Source of the DNA: Prevotellaceae bacterium
GTDB taxonomy: Bacteria; Bacteroidota; Bacteroidia; Bacteroidales; UBA932
Assembly (NCBI GenBank): GCA_031257655.1
Contig: JAIROF010000164.1
Location: 1-13,141 of the forward strand
Length of the DNA: 13,141 nt
Reading direction: 5' to 3'
Position 1 is the first letter of the stretch, and each line of letters begins with the position of its first letter. This document shows, piece after piece, positions 1 through 7,179 of this stretch. Made by a program: the position numbers and the translations under genes. The notes beneath the pieces are model-generated. The model saw nothing but the letters and a program-made list of their open reading frames with translations. It had not been told where the DNA came from and made no database searches.

Positions 1-64
1 ATCCGAAAGCCATCCTGTAGAATTTCGCAAGGTAGAGCTCTTGCCGATTGAGCAAAATCGTTGA
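1..64 (+). CDS. C-terminal fragment of a DUF1080-like (3-keto-disaccharide hydrolase family) protein
   Basis: Only the last 20 codons are in the window, read in frame from base 2 to the TGA at 62-64. The peptide contains PVEFRKVELLPIE. This resembles the final beta strand of DUF1080 / concanavalin-like domains, which often end in a pattern such as 'ESxPVEFRnixlxpL'. Such proteins in Bacteroidota are usually secreted or periplasmic sugar-processing enzymes. The assignment rests on this short tail only, so the family is an inference. The gene converges on pstC, and the palindromic repeat at 86-235 lies between the two ends. Confidence 0.5.
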   Translation, partial: SESHPVEFRKVELLPIEQNR

Positions 65-85
65 CGTTGCGCCGCTATACGCTCT

Positions 86-235
86 GCGGTCAAAAGCTGC
101 GATTTGTTTTTTAGCGCACAGAGGGCGCAGATTTTTATGATTTGCACAGATTTTAGCCATTTGGCTGCGCCGAGCTCCGCTCCGGTTCTTCGGCTGCGTA
201 AATCATAAAAATCTGCGCCCTCTGTGCGCTATTTT
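86..235. repeat. Large palindromic intergenic repeat, left copy
   Basis: The arms at 113-143 and 200-230 are a perfect 31-base inverted repeat. They enclose a GC-rich core that contains smaller hairpins (AGCC/GGCT around 154-165, and GCCGA/TCGGC). A related copy lies in opposite orientation at 12850-13005, including a shared flank of about 27 bases outside the stem (GCGGTC...GCTGCGATTTG). The element sits between two convergent gene ends, so it may also stop transcription from both sides. This is seen directly; its origin (REP- or MITE-like) is inference. Confidence 0.8.
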
Positions 236-249
236 TACGCAACGCTATA

Positions 250-1461
250 TTAAAAGCCTTTCCCGTGCTGCTTTTTTGCGATGACCTCTGCCGAGAGGTT
301 AATCAGCATGGTGATGACAAACAGGATGCACCCCAGCATAAACAGCGATTGGTAGTGCGCTCCGCCTGCGGGCGCTTCGCCCAGCTCGGCGGCGATGGTG
401 GCGGGAATGGTGCGCACAGGCTCGAGCAGCGAGTGCGGCATGACGGCGGCGTTGCCCGTAACCATCAGCACCGCCATCGTTTCGCCCACGGCGCGACCTA
501 TGCCGAGCACCACCGCTGCCGTTATCCCGGAGGCGGAGTAGGGGATGATCACCTTGTAGATGGTTTGCCAGCGCGTAGCGCCAAGCGCAAGGCTGGCCTC
601 GCGCAGGGTTTTGGGCGTGTTGCGCATGGCGTCTTCGGCAATGGTGATGATGGTGGGCAGCGCCATGATGGCGAGTATCAGGCTGCCGGCAAGCGCGGTT
701 TCGCCTACCGGCAGGTGGAGCGCCCGCTGAATGTGCGGCACGAGCACCACCAGCCCAAAAAAACCGTACACCACCGACGGTATGCCGGCCAGCAGCTCAA
801 TGGTCGGCTTAAAGAGCTTGCGGATGCGCTCGTCGGCCAGCTCCGAAAGGTAAATGGCAACGCCCAGCCCCAGCGGTAGGGCTATGAGGATGGCAAAAAG
901 GCTCACCAAAAGCGTCCCCAGCACCAAGGGCAGCGCCCCAAGCTGAGGGGCTGGCGTGGCGGTGGGAAGCCACTCCCGACCCGAAAAGAAGTCCTCCGGC
1001 GAAATGCTGCCCGCAAGCAGCTCCTTCACAGACGCATCCCCTGCCGGCAGGTACTGCTGCGGAAGAAAGGCGATGATGTTGGGGTTGCCGGCAATAACCT
1101 CGCCCAGCTTTTGCGGAAGCAGCGCGTAGTCATCCCCCAGCTCCTCGTCGGCGTAAAGCGAAAAAATTTCGTCGAAGCGAAACGGCACAATCTCCCCGCT
1201 TTGCCCCCCCAGCGCCTGCCAGTCGGTAATCTCGGCGTCGAAAATTTTCTTGACTTGCGCCGGGTGAAGCGCCTCAACGGGGTTGGTGGCGTGGACGCAA
1301 AGCGCATACCCCTTTTCCACCTCGGGACTCCGGAACAAGCCCAGCCCCTCCCTGAACAGAAAAACAATAATCAGCAGGATGGCAAGGCTTGTAACGCTAC
1401 CGCTCAGGGTGAACAAGCTCTCCACGGCGCCTTCGGCGGCGCGTCTCAACGTTTTTTTCAT
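250..1461 (-). CDS. pstC: Phosphate ABC transporter permease PstC with an inserted PstS-like segment
   Basis: Inner-membrane permease of the high-affinity phosphate importer, expected to pair with PstA, PstB and PstS. The C-terminal half is a typical permease domain. It has several membrane segments and the ABC-contact loop EASLALGATRWQTIYKVIIP, followed by GIGRAVGETMAV. The first membrane segment is at about residues 17-37. Between it and the second segment (about residue 170) lies a soluble stretch of about 125 residues. That stretch contains NPVEALHPAQVKKIFDAEI, then TDWQALGG and NPNIIAF, which resembles part of a PstS-like phosphate-binding protein. The ATG at 1461 is preferred; a GTG nine bases further out is possible. 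The -7 box at 1488-1495 fits either. No pstA or pstB follows, because the next gene ends convergently, so this copy is isolated. Family identity is secure; the role of the insert is inferred. Confidence 0.92.
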   Translation of the reverse strand: MKKTLRRAAEGAVESLFTLSGSVTSLAILLIIVFLFREGLGLFRSPEVEKGYALCVHATNPVEALHPAQVKKIFDAEITDWQALGGQSGEIVPFRFDEIFSLYADEELGDDYALLPQKLGEVIAGNPNIIAFLPQQYLPAGDASVKELLAGSISPEDFFSGREWLPTATPAPQLGALPLVLGTLLVSLFAILIALPLGLGVAIYLSELADERIRKLFKPTIELLAGIPSVVYGFFGLVVLVPHIQRALHLPVGETALAGSLILAIMALPTIITIAEDAMRNTPKTLREASLALGATRWQTIYKVIIPYSASGITAAVVLGIGRAVGETMAVLMVTGNAAVMPHSLLEPVRTIPATIAAELGEAPAGGAHYQSLFMLGCILFVITMLINLSAEVIAKKQHGKGF

Positions 1462-1487
1462 GCGGCGCACTTTATTTTCTTTTCGAG

Positions 1488-1495
1488 CAAATGTA
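1488..1495 (-). promoter_or_regulatory. Bacteroidota -7 promoter element of pstC
   Basis: The minus strand reads TACATTTG, an exact TAnnTTTG match about 26 bases before the ATG. No TTG is found 19-21 bases further upstream, where the DNA is A-rich. The promoter may therefore need an activator. An inverted repeat (ACATTTTT at 1509-1516 with AAAAATGT at 1533-1540) lies just upstream and could be a regulator site. That last point is inference. Confidence 0.55.
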
Positions 1496-1802
1496 CAGGG
1501 GGGATATTACATTTTTTTTACGCCGCTGCTACAAAAATGTTACGGAGGCGCATCCCAAAAAATGCCGCAGGCCGAAATGCTACCCGCAAGGCGCGCCGGG
1601 AGGGGGGGCAAAGGTCGCTAAGCGCATTGCCTCCCCTGCGAGTGCTTGCCATTGTGTATGTGTGTGTGGGGGGGGGGATAACGTAATATTTAACACTTTT
1701 TACCTCTATAAAAATGGCATCTAACAGGCATATATATAGGTGTTTGGTGAAATTACTTAGCGTAAAAAATACCCCATCGTGCCACCGCTCGGTTATATCG
1801 GC

Positions 1803-1810
1803 TATCTTTG
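1803..1810 (+). promoter_or_regulatory. Bacteroidota -7 promoter element of xylR
   Basis: TATCTTTG matches TAnnTTTG exactly and lies 16 bases before the ATG at 1827. Its position rules out the in-frame start further upstream at 1779, because that codon would not be transcribed from this promoter. The -33 region is weak (GTG instead of TTG). Confidence 0.6.
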
Positions 1811-1826
1811 CAAAAATACTTGCCGG

Positions 1827-2579
1827 ATGGGCAACCCCAACTTAACATACGACAATCAGGCTATTTCCGTTGATTGCACGGTTTTTGGGTTCGACGGAAA
1901 TGCCTTACGTGTTCTTTTGGCTCACCGACGGCGTATGCTGCCTACGGGCGTGGAGACGGACGACCTCAAGCTGCCGGGCAGCCTGATTTCCGACGCCGAA
2001 GATTTGCAGAGCGCGGCCTGCCGCGTTACGCGCGAGCTGATAGGGGCGCGGAGCGTATACCTCAAGCAGATGGAGGTGTTCTCCAACCCACAGCGCGTGC
2101 AGGGGCAAGAGCTGACCTGGATAAACACCTACTACGGCGTGGCGCTTTCGCGAGTGCTCACGGTGGCTTTTTTTGCCCTGGTTAAGCTCGACGACAAGCT
2201 GATGCGCTACACCCGCCGAAAGGACGGTGAGTGGGTGGAGCTGGGCAGCGTGCGAAGGCTCGCGCTCGACCACAACAAAATTCTCATTACCGCAATCGAC
2301 TACCTCATGAAGCTCTTTCAGCAGGAGCCTATTGCCTTTGAGTTTTTGCCCAGAAAGTTTACCATCAAGCAGCTGCAGCGCCTCTACGAAACGGTGTTTG
2401 ACATTGAAATTGACAACCGCAACTTTCGCAAAAAAATCCTCTCGCTGGAGTACATACAGCCCGCAGGAGCATGCGAAGAAAAAGTGGCGCACAAGCCGGC
2501 GCAGCTCTACGCTTTTGACCGAAACGCATACAAGCGCGAAAATAAAAAAATATTCAAGCTAAACTTTGTATACAAGTAG
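1827..2579 (+). CDS. xylR: Nudix-type transcriptional regulator of xylose genes (XylR/AraR/NrtR family)
   Basis: A 250-residue protein with an N-terminal Nudix fold (about residues 10-150) and a C-terminal winged-helix domain (about 165-240). The DNA-binding half includes FTIKQLQRLYETVF and NFRKKILSLEYI, as in NrtR-like regulators. The Nudix box is degenerate: the usual REUxEExGU becomes RELIGAR, so the metal-binding glutamates are lost. This suggests a ligand sensor rather than a hydrolase. In Bacteroides, relatives of this type sit beside xylulokinase and xylose isomerase and control pentose use. The same order is seen here, with xylB starting 31 bases downstream, so the two are probably co-transcribed. 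The effector (xylose or a derivative) is inferred from context. The symbol follows use in Bacteroides regulon work and does not mean the AraC-type XylR of E. coli. Confidence 0.85.
   Translation: MGNPNLTYDNQAISVDCTVFGFDGNALRVLLAHRRRMLPTGVETDDLKLPGSLISDAEDLQSAACRVTRELIGARSVYLKQMEVFSNPQRVQGQELTWINTYYGVALSRVLTVAFFALVKLDDKLMRYTRRKDGEWVELGSVRRLALDHNKILITAIDYLMKLFQQEPIAFEFLPRKFTIKQLQRLYETVFDIEIDNRNFRKKILSLEYIQPAGACEEKVAHKPAQLYAFDRNAYKRENKKIFKLNFVYK
2566..2575. promoter_or_regulatory. Candidate operator palindrome at the xylR-xylB junction
   Basis: TTGTATACAA is a perfect 10-base palindrome that overlaps the last codons of xylR. It ends 35 bases before the xylB start. A near copy, TTGTATTCAA, lies upstream of xylA at 4473-4482. 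Two similar palindromes ahead of the two structural genes fit a XylR binding site, but this is inference from two sites only. Confidence 0.35.
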
Positions 2580-2610
2580 TGTCACACAGCATAAAACAAA
2601 AACAATCGAA

Positions 2611-4107
2611 ATGAAAACCCTTGGAATTGACATCGGCAGCTCGTCTGTGAAGGCAAGCCTGATGGACGCCGACACCGGAGAGGCGCTGGCCAGCGCATTC
2701 TTTCCCAAAAGAGAAATGGACATAAAGGCAGAAAAGCCGGGCTGGGCAGAGCAAAGCCCCGAAAGCTGGTGGAGAAACCTGGTGCTGGCCGTGCAAACCG
2801 TGGTGGCCACCACCGGCGTAAAGCCCATCGAGGTGAAGGCCATCGGCATATCCTACCAGATGCACGGCCTGGTGCTCGTAGACGAAAACCTCAGCCTTCT
2901 CCGCGACGCCATTATCTGGTGCGACAGCCGCGCAGTGCCATACGGCGAAAAGGCCCTGCAGGACCTGGGTAAAGAAAAATGCCTGCTGAGCCTGCTCAAC
3001 TCGCCCGGAAACTTTACCCTCTCCAAGCTCGCCTGGGTAAAGGAGCACGAGCCGAAGCGATACGCCCGCATAAGGTACTACATGCTGCCGGGTGACTACA
3101 TGGCTATGCGCCTCACGGGGCGCGCCTGCACCACCGCATCGGGCCTCTCCGAGGGTATTGCCTGGGACTTTTCGGCCAACAGCCCCGCAAAATTTTTGTT
3201 CGACTACTTCGGCTTCAACCCAAAAATCATCCCCGAAATAGCGCCAACCTTTGGCGTACAGGGCTGCCTTACCTACACCTCCGCCAGAATGCTGGGGCTT
3301 GCCGCCGGGATACCGGTAACCTACCGCGCCGGCGACCAGCCAAACAACGCCCTTGCGCTCAACGTGCTGCACCCGGGCGAAGTGGCCGCTACGGCCGGAA
3401 CATCGGGAGTGGTGTACGGCGTGAACGGAGCCGCTAAGTACGACGAGCTGTCGCGCGTAAACTCCTTTGCCCACGTAAACCACAGCAGCGCCCAAACGCG
3501 CGTTGGCGTCCTGCTCTGCATCAACGGAGCCGCCATCCTAAACGCTTGGCTGAGGCACCACGTAATGGGAGGCGAAAGCATTGGATACGCCCAGATGAAC
3601 GAGCTGGCGCAGGCTGCACCAATCGGCAGCGACGGGCTGCGCGTCATCCCCTTTGGAAACGGCGCCGAGCGCGTGCTCTGCAACAACGACCTCGGCTGCG
3701 CCATGCTTGGCCTTAACTTTACACGCCACGGAAGAACGCACATGATACGGGCCGCGCACGAAGGCGTCGCCTTTGCATTCCGATACGGAATGGACATTAT
3801 GAACGAAATAGGCATCGAAACGAAAACTATCCGAGCCGGATATGCAAACCTCTTCCTAAGCCCAGTATTCCGACAAACCCTCGCAAACATCACCGGCGCT
3901 ACCATCGAGCTCTACAACACCGACGGCGCCATCGGAGCGGCGCGCGGCGCAGGAATAGGAGCAGGCCTCTACAAAACCGAAGACGAGGCGTTTGCTACGC
4001 TCAAAAAAATTGTCACCGTTACGCCGGAGGAGAAAACCCTCATGAAGAGCCGAAAGGCATACGATGAATGGAGAGAAATCTTGGAAAAACTAAAAACTAA
4101 AAACTAA
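2611..4107 (+). CDS. xylB: Xylulokinase
   Basis: A FGGY-family sugar kinase of 498 residues that phosphorylates D-xylulose with ATP to xylulose 5-phosphate, feeding the pentose phosphate pathway. The N-terminal phosphate-binding motif is GIDIGSSSVK (residues 5-14), and SYQMHGLV (81-88) is the usual xylulokinase motif. The catalytic aspartate is D242 in YRAGDQPNNA, and the second phosphate motif is TAGTSGVVYG (261-270). The ATG at 2611 is chosen because the homologous N-terminus begins there; in-frame codons upstream overlap xylR. The last codons (encoding LKTKN and the stop) lie inside a 7-base tandem repeat, so the exact C-terminus is repeat-derived. The gene follows xylR closely. No xylose transporter is adjacent. 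Confidence 0.95.
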   Translation: MKTLGIDIGSSSVKASLMDADTGEALASAFFPKREMDIKAEKPGWAEQSPESWWRNLVLAVQTVVATTGVKPIEVKAIGISYQMHGLVLVDENLSLLRDAIIWCDSRAVPYGEKALQDLGKEKCLLSLLNSPGNFTLSKLAWVKEHEPKRYARIRYYMLPGDYMAMRLTGRACTTASGLSEGIAWDFSANSPAKFLFDYFGFNPKIIPEIAPTFGVQGCLTYTSARMLGLAAGIPVTYRAGDQPNNALALNVLHPGEVAATAGTSGVVYGVNGAAKYDELSRVNSFAHVNHSSAQTRVGVLLCINGAAILNAWLRHHVMGGESIGYAQMNELAQAAPIGSDGLRVIPFGNGAERVLCNNDLGCAMLGLNFTRHGRTHMIRAAHEGVAFAFRYGMDIMNEIGIETKTIRAGYANLFLSPVFRQTLANITGATIELYNTDGAIGAARGAGIGAGLYKTEDEAFATLKKIVTVTPEEKTLMKSRKAYDEWREILEKLKTKN

Positions 4108-4168
4108 AAACTAAAAACTAAAAACTAAAAACTAAAAGTTGAAAGTTGAAAGTTGAAAATTAATAATT
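4085..4168. repeat. Tandem array with 7-base period, overlapping the xylB stop
   Basis: Twelve contiguous heptads stay in one register. Seven perfect AAAAACT units (4085-4133) are followed by AAAAGTT, two GAAAGTT, GAAAATT and AATAATT. The unit drifts step by step while the period stays at 7. The array begins within the last coding codons of xylB and supplies its TAA stop at 4105-4107. Confidence 0.95.
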
Positions 4169-4311
4169 CTACGCTCGCAGGTTGCTCATCTTGCTGATTA
4201 TTAACATTTTTGCACAATTGTGTTTTTATAAATAAATAAAAATCAGCGATTTTATTAGCAAGTTACACAAATTTCCTTTGTTATCGTTGTATGCCCCGTC
4301 CCGCACGGAAT

Positions 4312-4339
4312 AATTGAGAATTGAGAATTGAGAATTGAG
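4312..4339. repeat. AATTGAG tandem array (7-base period)
   Basis: Four perfect copies of AATTGAG are followed by the partial unit AAT. It is the second heptad array in the xylB-xylA gap and is unrelated in sequence to the first. Confidence 0.95.
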
Positions 4340-4367
4340 AATTTGAAACCGGAATGTCCACGCTATC

Positions 4368-4391
4368 GCCCCGTCCCCACGGGGACGGGGC
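4368..4391. repeat. Perfect GC-rich hairpin, 11-bp stem
   Basis: GCCCCGTCCCC (4368-4378) pairs with GGGGACGGGGC (4381-4391) across a two-base spacer. No T run follows, so it is a poor terminator candidate. Its core (CCGTCCC / GGGACGG) recurs in the hairpin at 12737-12767 and as a half at 4295-4301, which suggests a dispersed palindromic repeat. Confidence 0.75.
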
Positions 4392-4472
4392 GGGGCTGAG
4401 GTCTAACAGCATGACATATCACAAAAACGTTGATTTTTAACACTTTGCAAAAATCAAATTGTCGTAAAACGA

Positions 4473-4482
4473 TTGTATTCAA
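4473..4482. promoter_or_regulatory. Candidate regulator site upstream of xylA
   Basis: TTGTATTCAA differs by one base from the perfect palindrome TTGTATACAA at the xylR-xylB junction. It lies 137 bases before the xylA start. It may be a second XylR operator. The evidence is similarity between two sites only. Confidence 0.3.
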
Positions 4483-4511
4483 TAAATTAATCAACGTGCA
4501 AAGGTTGAATT

Positions 4512-4532
4512 AATAGCAAATAGCAAATAGCA
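4512..4532. repeat. AATAGCA tandem array (7-base period)
   Basis: Three perfect copies, followed closely by a short 6-base-period run (AAAGGT). It is the third heptad array in the gap before xylA. Confidence 0.9.
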
Positions 4533-4619
4533 AGGGGCTAAAGGTAAAGGTAAGAGCTGAAAATGGCTGCTTGCGGTAAATTAATCATTTTTTTATTCAC
4601 CTGTAAAAACTGAAAAATT

Positions 4620-5936
4620 ATGGGACAAAAAGAGTACTTTCCGAATATCGGAAAAATTAAGTTTGAAGGAACAGCGAGCAAAAACCCGCTGGCATTTCGC
4701 TACTACGATGCGGAGAAGGTCGTGTACGGCCGCAAAATGAAGGACTGGTTTAAGTTCTCTATGGCGTGGTGGCACACGCTCTGCGCCGAAGGCGGCGACC
4801 CCTTTGGCGGGGGAACAAAGACCTTCCCCTGGACGCAGGGCGCAGCGTCGGCGCTGGAGGTGGCCAAGCAGCGGTTGGATGCCGGATTTGAGCTGATGCA
4901 AAAAATCGGCATCGAATACTACTGCTTCCACGACGTAGACCTCGTGGACGAGGGCGCCTCCATCGAGGAGTATGAGGCCAACCTGAAGGCCATCGTTGCC
5001 TACGCCAAGCAGCGGCAAGCCGAAACGGGCGCCAAGCTGCTGTGGGGAACGGCAAACGTTTTCAGCCACAAGCGCTACATGAACGGCGCCGCTACCAACC
5101 CCGACTTTGACGTGGTGGCGCGCGCGGCCGTGCAAATCAAAAACGCCATCGACGCTACCGTTGAGCTGGGCGGGCAGTGCTACGTGTTCTGGGGCGGACG
5201 CGAGGGATACGCTACCCTCCTCAACACGCAAATGAAGCGCGAAAAAGAGCACCTGGCAACCCTGCTCGCCAAAGCCCGCGACTACGCCCGCGCAAAAGGC
5301 TTCACGGGTACCTTCCTCATTGAGCCAAAGCCGATGGAGCCAACTAAGCACCAGTACGATGTGGATACGGAAACGGTGATAGGATTTCTGCGCGCGCACG
5401 GGCTGGACAAGGACTTCAAGCTCAACATTGAGGTTAACCATGCAACGCTTGCCGGGCACACCTTTGAGCACGAGCTGCAGTGCGCCGCCGACGCCGGCCT
5501 GCTGGGCTCCATCGACGCCAACCGCGGCGACTACCAGAACGGCTGGGATACCGACCAGTTCCCCGTTGACGCCTACGAGCTCACGCAGGCTATGCTGGTA
5601 ATTCTGCAAAACGGCGGGCTGGTGGGCGGCACCAACTTCGACGCCAAAACGCGCCGCAGCTCCACCGACCCGGAGGACGTCTTCATTGCCCACATTGCCG
5701 GCATGGACGCCTTTGCCCGCGCGCTGGAGAGCGCCGCCGCAATCCTCGAAAAATCGCCCTACAAGAAGATGCTCAGCGACCGATACGCCTCCTTCGATGC
5801 CGGAAAGGGAAAAGAGTTTGAGGCGGGAAAGCTGTCGCTGGAGGAGCTGGTAGCCTACGCAAAGACCAAAGGCGAACCCGCGCAAATCAGCGGAAAGCAG
5901 GAGCTCTACGAAGCTATTGTGAACATGTACACCTAA
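4620..5936 (+). CDS. xylA: Xylose isomerase (class II)
   Basis: A 438-residue cytoplasmic TIM-barrel enzyme that converts D-xylose to D-xylulose using two divalent metals. All expected active-site residues are visible: H104 and D107 in CFHDVDLV, E235 and K237 in [17 protein letters not shown]271 and H274 in [18 protein letters not shown]299, D310 and D312 in [19 protein letters not shown], and D341 in [11 protein letters not shown]. Length and motifs are those of class II enzymes. The ATG is well supported because the protein begins with the family-typical KEYFPNI. It follows xylB after a gap of about 510 bases, so it may have its own promoter. A strong terminator follows at 5959-6008. Confidence 0.97.
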   Translation: MGQKEYFPNIGKIKFEGTASKNPLAFRYYDAEKVVYGRKMKDWFKFSMAWWHTLCAEGGDPFGGGTKTFPWTQGAASALEVAKQRLDAGFELMQKIGIEYYCFHDVDLVDEGASIEEYEANLKAIVAYAKQRQAETGAKLLWGTANVFSHKRYMNGAATNPDFDVVARAAVQIKNAIDATVELGGQCYVFWGGREGYATLLNTQMKREKEHLATLLAKARDYARAKGFTGTFLIEPKPMEPTKHQYDVDTETVIGFLRAHGLDKDFKLNIEVNHATLAGHTFEHELQCAADAGLLGSIDANRGDYQNGWDTDQFPVDAYELTQAMLVILQNGGLVGGTNFDAKTRRSSTDPEDVFIAHIAGMDAFARALESAAAILEKSPYKKMLSDRYASFDAGKGKEFEAGKLSLEELVAYAKTKGEPAQISGKQELYEAIVNMYT

Positions 5937-5958
5937 GCGCTCAGCGCCGATTTTTTGT

Positions 5959-6008
5959 TCACGTCCCGATGCAGGGTTAAGCGCCTGCGTTGGGACGTGA
6001 TGTTTTTT
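5959..6008 (+). terminator. Rho-independent terminator after xylA
   Basis: TCACGTCCC (5959-5967) pairs with GGGACGTGA (5992-6000). An inner GCAGG/CCTGC stem caps the hairpin, and T6 follows at 6003-6008. It ends the xylose unit. It does not serve the convergent nuclease gene, because no A run sits on the left side. Confidence 0.88.
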
Positions 6009-6049
6009 ACCCCGTCATGCCGCCGAGCTCCCTATTTCTGTGCAATGCC

Positions 6050-7096
6050 TTACTCTTCAGAATTAGAGTTCAGAATTTCACATACCTGTTCCCGTGATAG
6101 ATTTGTTATCTCGGAAATAACTTCTATCGACATGCCTTTATTAGCGGCGTTGAGGACAATTTGGAGGTTTCTTTTTCTTTCGCCGATTCCGATGCCTCTT
6201 TCCTCGCCTCTTTGCTCGCCGATTTGGATGCCTCTTTGCTCGCCAATTTGGATGCCTCTTTGCTCGCCAATTTCTATTCCTTCCTTTCTGGAATAACTGG
6301 TGAAAAGTCCCATGTTTTTCATGTTCACAAGGCTGATATCATATGCTTTCATCTCTTTTGGTGTTAATTTATTTGTTGGTAATATGTTGTCGTATAAATC
6401 AATAAATAGTTCATCATTTATTTCGGCAGGGCGTTCTTCTAACGTTTCTGCCCATTTCAGGGTATATAACCAAAAATCTTCCTTTGTTTTCAGCTCTTCC
6501 GACTTTTTATTGAACTTCGTCAGGTCAACTATAATAAAATTCAGCTTATACGAAGCGGTTTGGTTGGTTTCCTCACTCTTCAGGCGTATCCAATCAATGA
6601 CAACGTCTTTTGACGCTTCGCCTTTTATCATCGGAAAGTTAACGATGGCAATGATATAGATGGCTTTTAGATCATAATGCCATGCCGGCGTTTGGTCTTC
6701 GGGCTGCTTGTCGTTTTTACCCTTGCGCTTTCGCGGGGGAATTTGGCCGCGAAGGAGATAGAAGCAATAGTATATCAACCTCTCGAAGAAGTTATCCGGA
6801 CGCGCATACTGCATTTCTATCAGTATATCTTCACCTTTGTCGGTTTGGCAGCGGGAATCAACGATAATCCGGCGTTCCTCTTCATTGTCGCCCAAATGTT
6901 CGACAGACAGATAGCTGAGGGAGTTGATATGAAAATCTTTTACTCTCCTTGATATCACCTCATTCGAAAATGACGCCATCATTTTAGGAATGTTAAATAT
7001 TTTCTTAAATCCAAAATCCGTACGCGGATTAATGAATACACCTACCGACTTTTTGTCGGATTTCTTCTTGCCGCTATTTTTTCCCTTATTTTTCAT
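6050..7096 (-). CDS. Rpn family / PD-(D/E)XK nuclease (transposase-like) protein
   Basis: A 348-residue protein of the PD-(D/E)XK nuclease 'transposase' group (Rpn-like, PF12784 type). The N-terminus is lysine-rich. It is followed by the family signature NPRTDFGFKKIF (residues 23-34) and the nuclease core: D80 in RIIVDSRCQTDKGED and E94-x-Q96 in ILIEMQYA. Such proteins have been linked to DNA cleavage and recombination, but their cellular role is poorly known. The C-terminal part (about 273-306) is a run of 8-residue repeats of the GIQIGEQR type. It precedes a short helical tail with an HTH-like look (MSIEVISEITNLSREQVCEI). Base composition is clearly more AT-rich than the neighbours, and it lies alone between xylA and mpl. 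Both points suggest lateral acquisition. The catalytic residues are intact and no frameshift is seen. Confidence 0.87.
   Translation of the reverse strand: MKNKGKNSGKKKSDKKSVGVFINPRTDFGFKKIFNIPKMMASFSNEVISRRVKDFHINSLSYLSVEHLGDNEEERRIIVDSRCQTDKGEDILIEMQYARPDNFFERLIYYCFYLLRGQIPPRKRKGKNDKQPEDQTPAWHYDLKAIYIIAIVNFPMIKGEASKDVVIDWIRLKSEETNQTASYKLNFIIVDLTKFNKKSEELKTKEDFWLYTLKWAETLEERPAEINDELFIDLYDNILPTNKLTPKEMKAYDISLVNMKNMGLFTSYSRKEGIEIGEQRGIQIGEQRGIQIGEQRGEERGIGIGERKRNLQIVLNAANKGMSIEVISEITNLSREQVCEILNSNSEE
6172..6282 (-). repeat. In-frame 24-base repeats in the nuclease gene
   Basis: On the plus strand, units beginning TTTGCTCGCC recur at 6211, 6235 and 6259, exactly 24 bases apart, with a more degenerate unit before them. 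They encode the GIQIGEQR-type octapeptides. The unit is a multiple of three, so copy-number change would alter protein length without a frameshift. Confidence 0.85.
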
Positions 7097-7125
7097 ACCT
7101 CAAAGATTTTGTTATAAACCAAATG

Positions 7126-7156
7126 CAAAGATATAATTTTATAGAACGCGCCACAA
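7126..7156 (-). promoter_or_regulatory. Promoter of the Rpn-like nuclease gene
   Basis: On the minus strand a TTG (7156-7154), preceded by a T run, is followed after 20 bases by TATCTTTG (7133-7126). Both match the Bacteroidota -33/-7 consensus. The -7 element ends 29 bases before the ATG at 7096, which supports that start. Confidence 0.75.
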
Positions 7157-7179
7157 AAAAGGGCTAATTCTTTATCCTC

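Larger units (their letters stand above)
1471..1826. other. Divergent intergenic region between pstC and xylR
   Basis: This stretch of about 355 bases holds the two divergent -7 elements (1488-1495 minus, 1803-1810 plus) and an AT-rich inverted repeat at 1509-1540. It also holds several G runs, the longest being ten G at 1668-1677 directly after a TG-dinucleotide run. I see no convincing coding sequence or RNA gene. Open frames crossing it have no recognisable protein character. Confidence 0.6.
4108..4619. other. Repeat-rich xylB-xylA intergenic region
   Basis: This gap of about 510 bases separates two genes of one pathway. It holds three 7-base-period arrays, a GC hairpin at 4368-4391, a palindrome CACAATTGTG at 4213-4222, an inverted repeat TTTTTAT-N6-ATAAAAA at 4223-4242 and the operator-like TTGTATTCAA at 4473-4482. 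No open frame in it looks like a protein. I could not find an exact TAnnTTTG promoter for xylA; TTCCTTTG near 4273-4280 is a weak candidate. Confidence 0.6.

Noticed and set aside
1111..1724. Overlapping plus-strand frames at the 5' end of pstC and beyond
   Set aside because: They overlap a conserved permease and low-complexity G-rich DNA, have no motifs and end without a partner gene.
2554..3495. 313-codon open frame on the minus strand across xylB
   Set aside because: Antisense shadow of xylulokinase; no family character.
4085..4532. CRISPR-like array in the xylB-xylA gap
   Set aside because: The repeats are head-to-tail 7-base units without spacers, and no cas genes are present.
4593..5885. 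430-codon open frame on the minus strand across xylA
   Set aside because: It is the antisense shadow of xylA, whose active-site residues are all intact. The antisense product has no recognisable motif and an odd composition.
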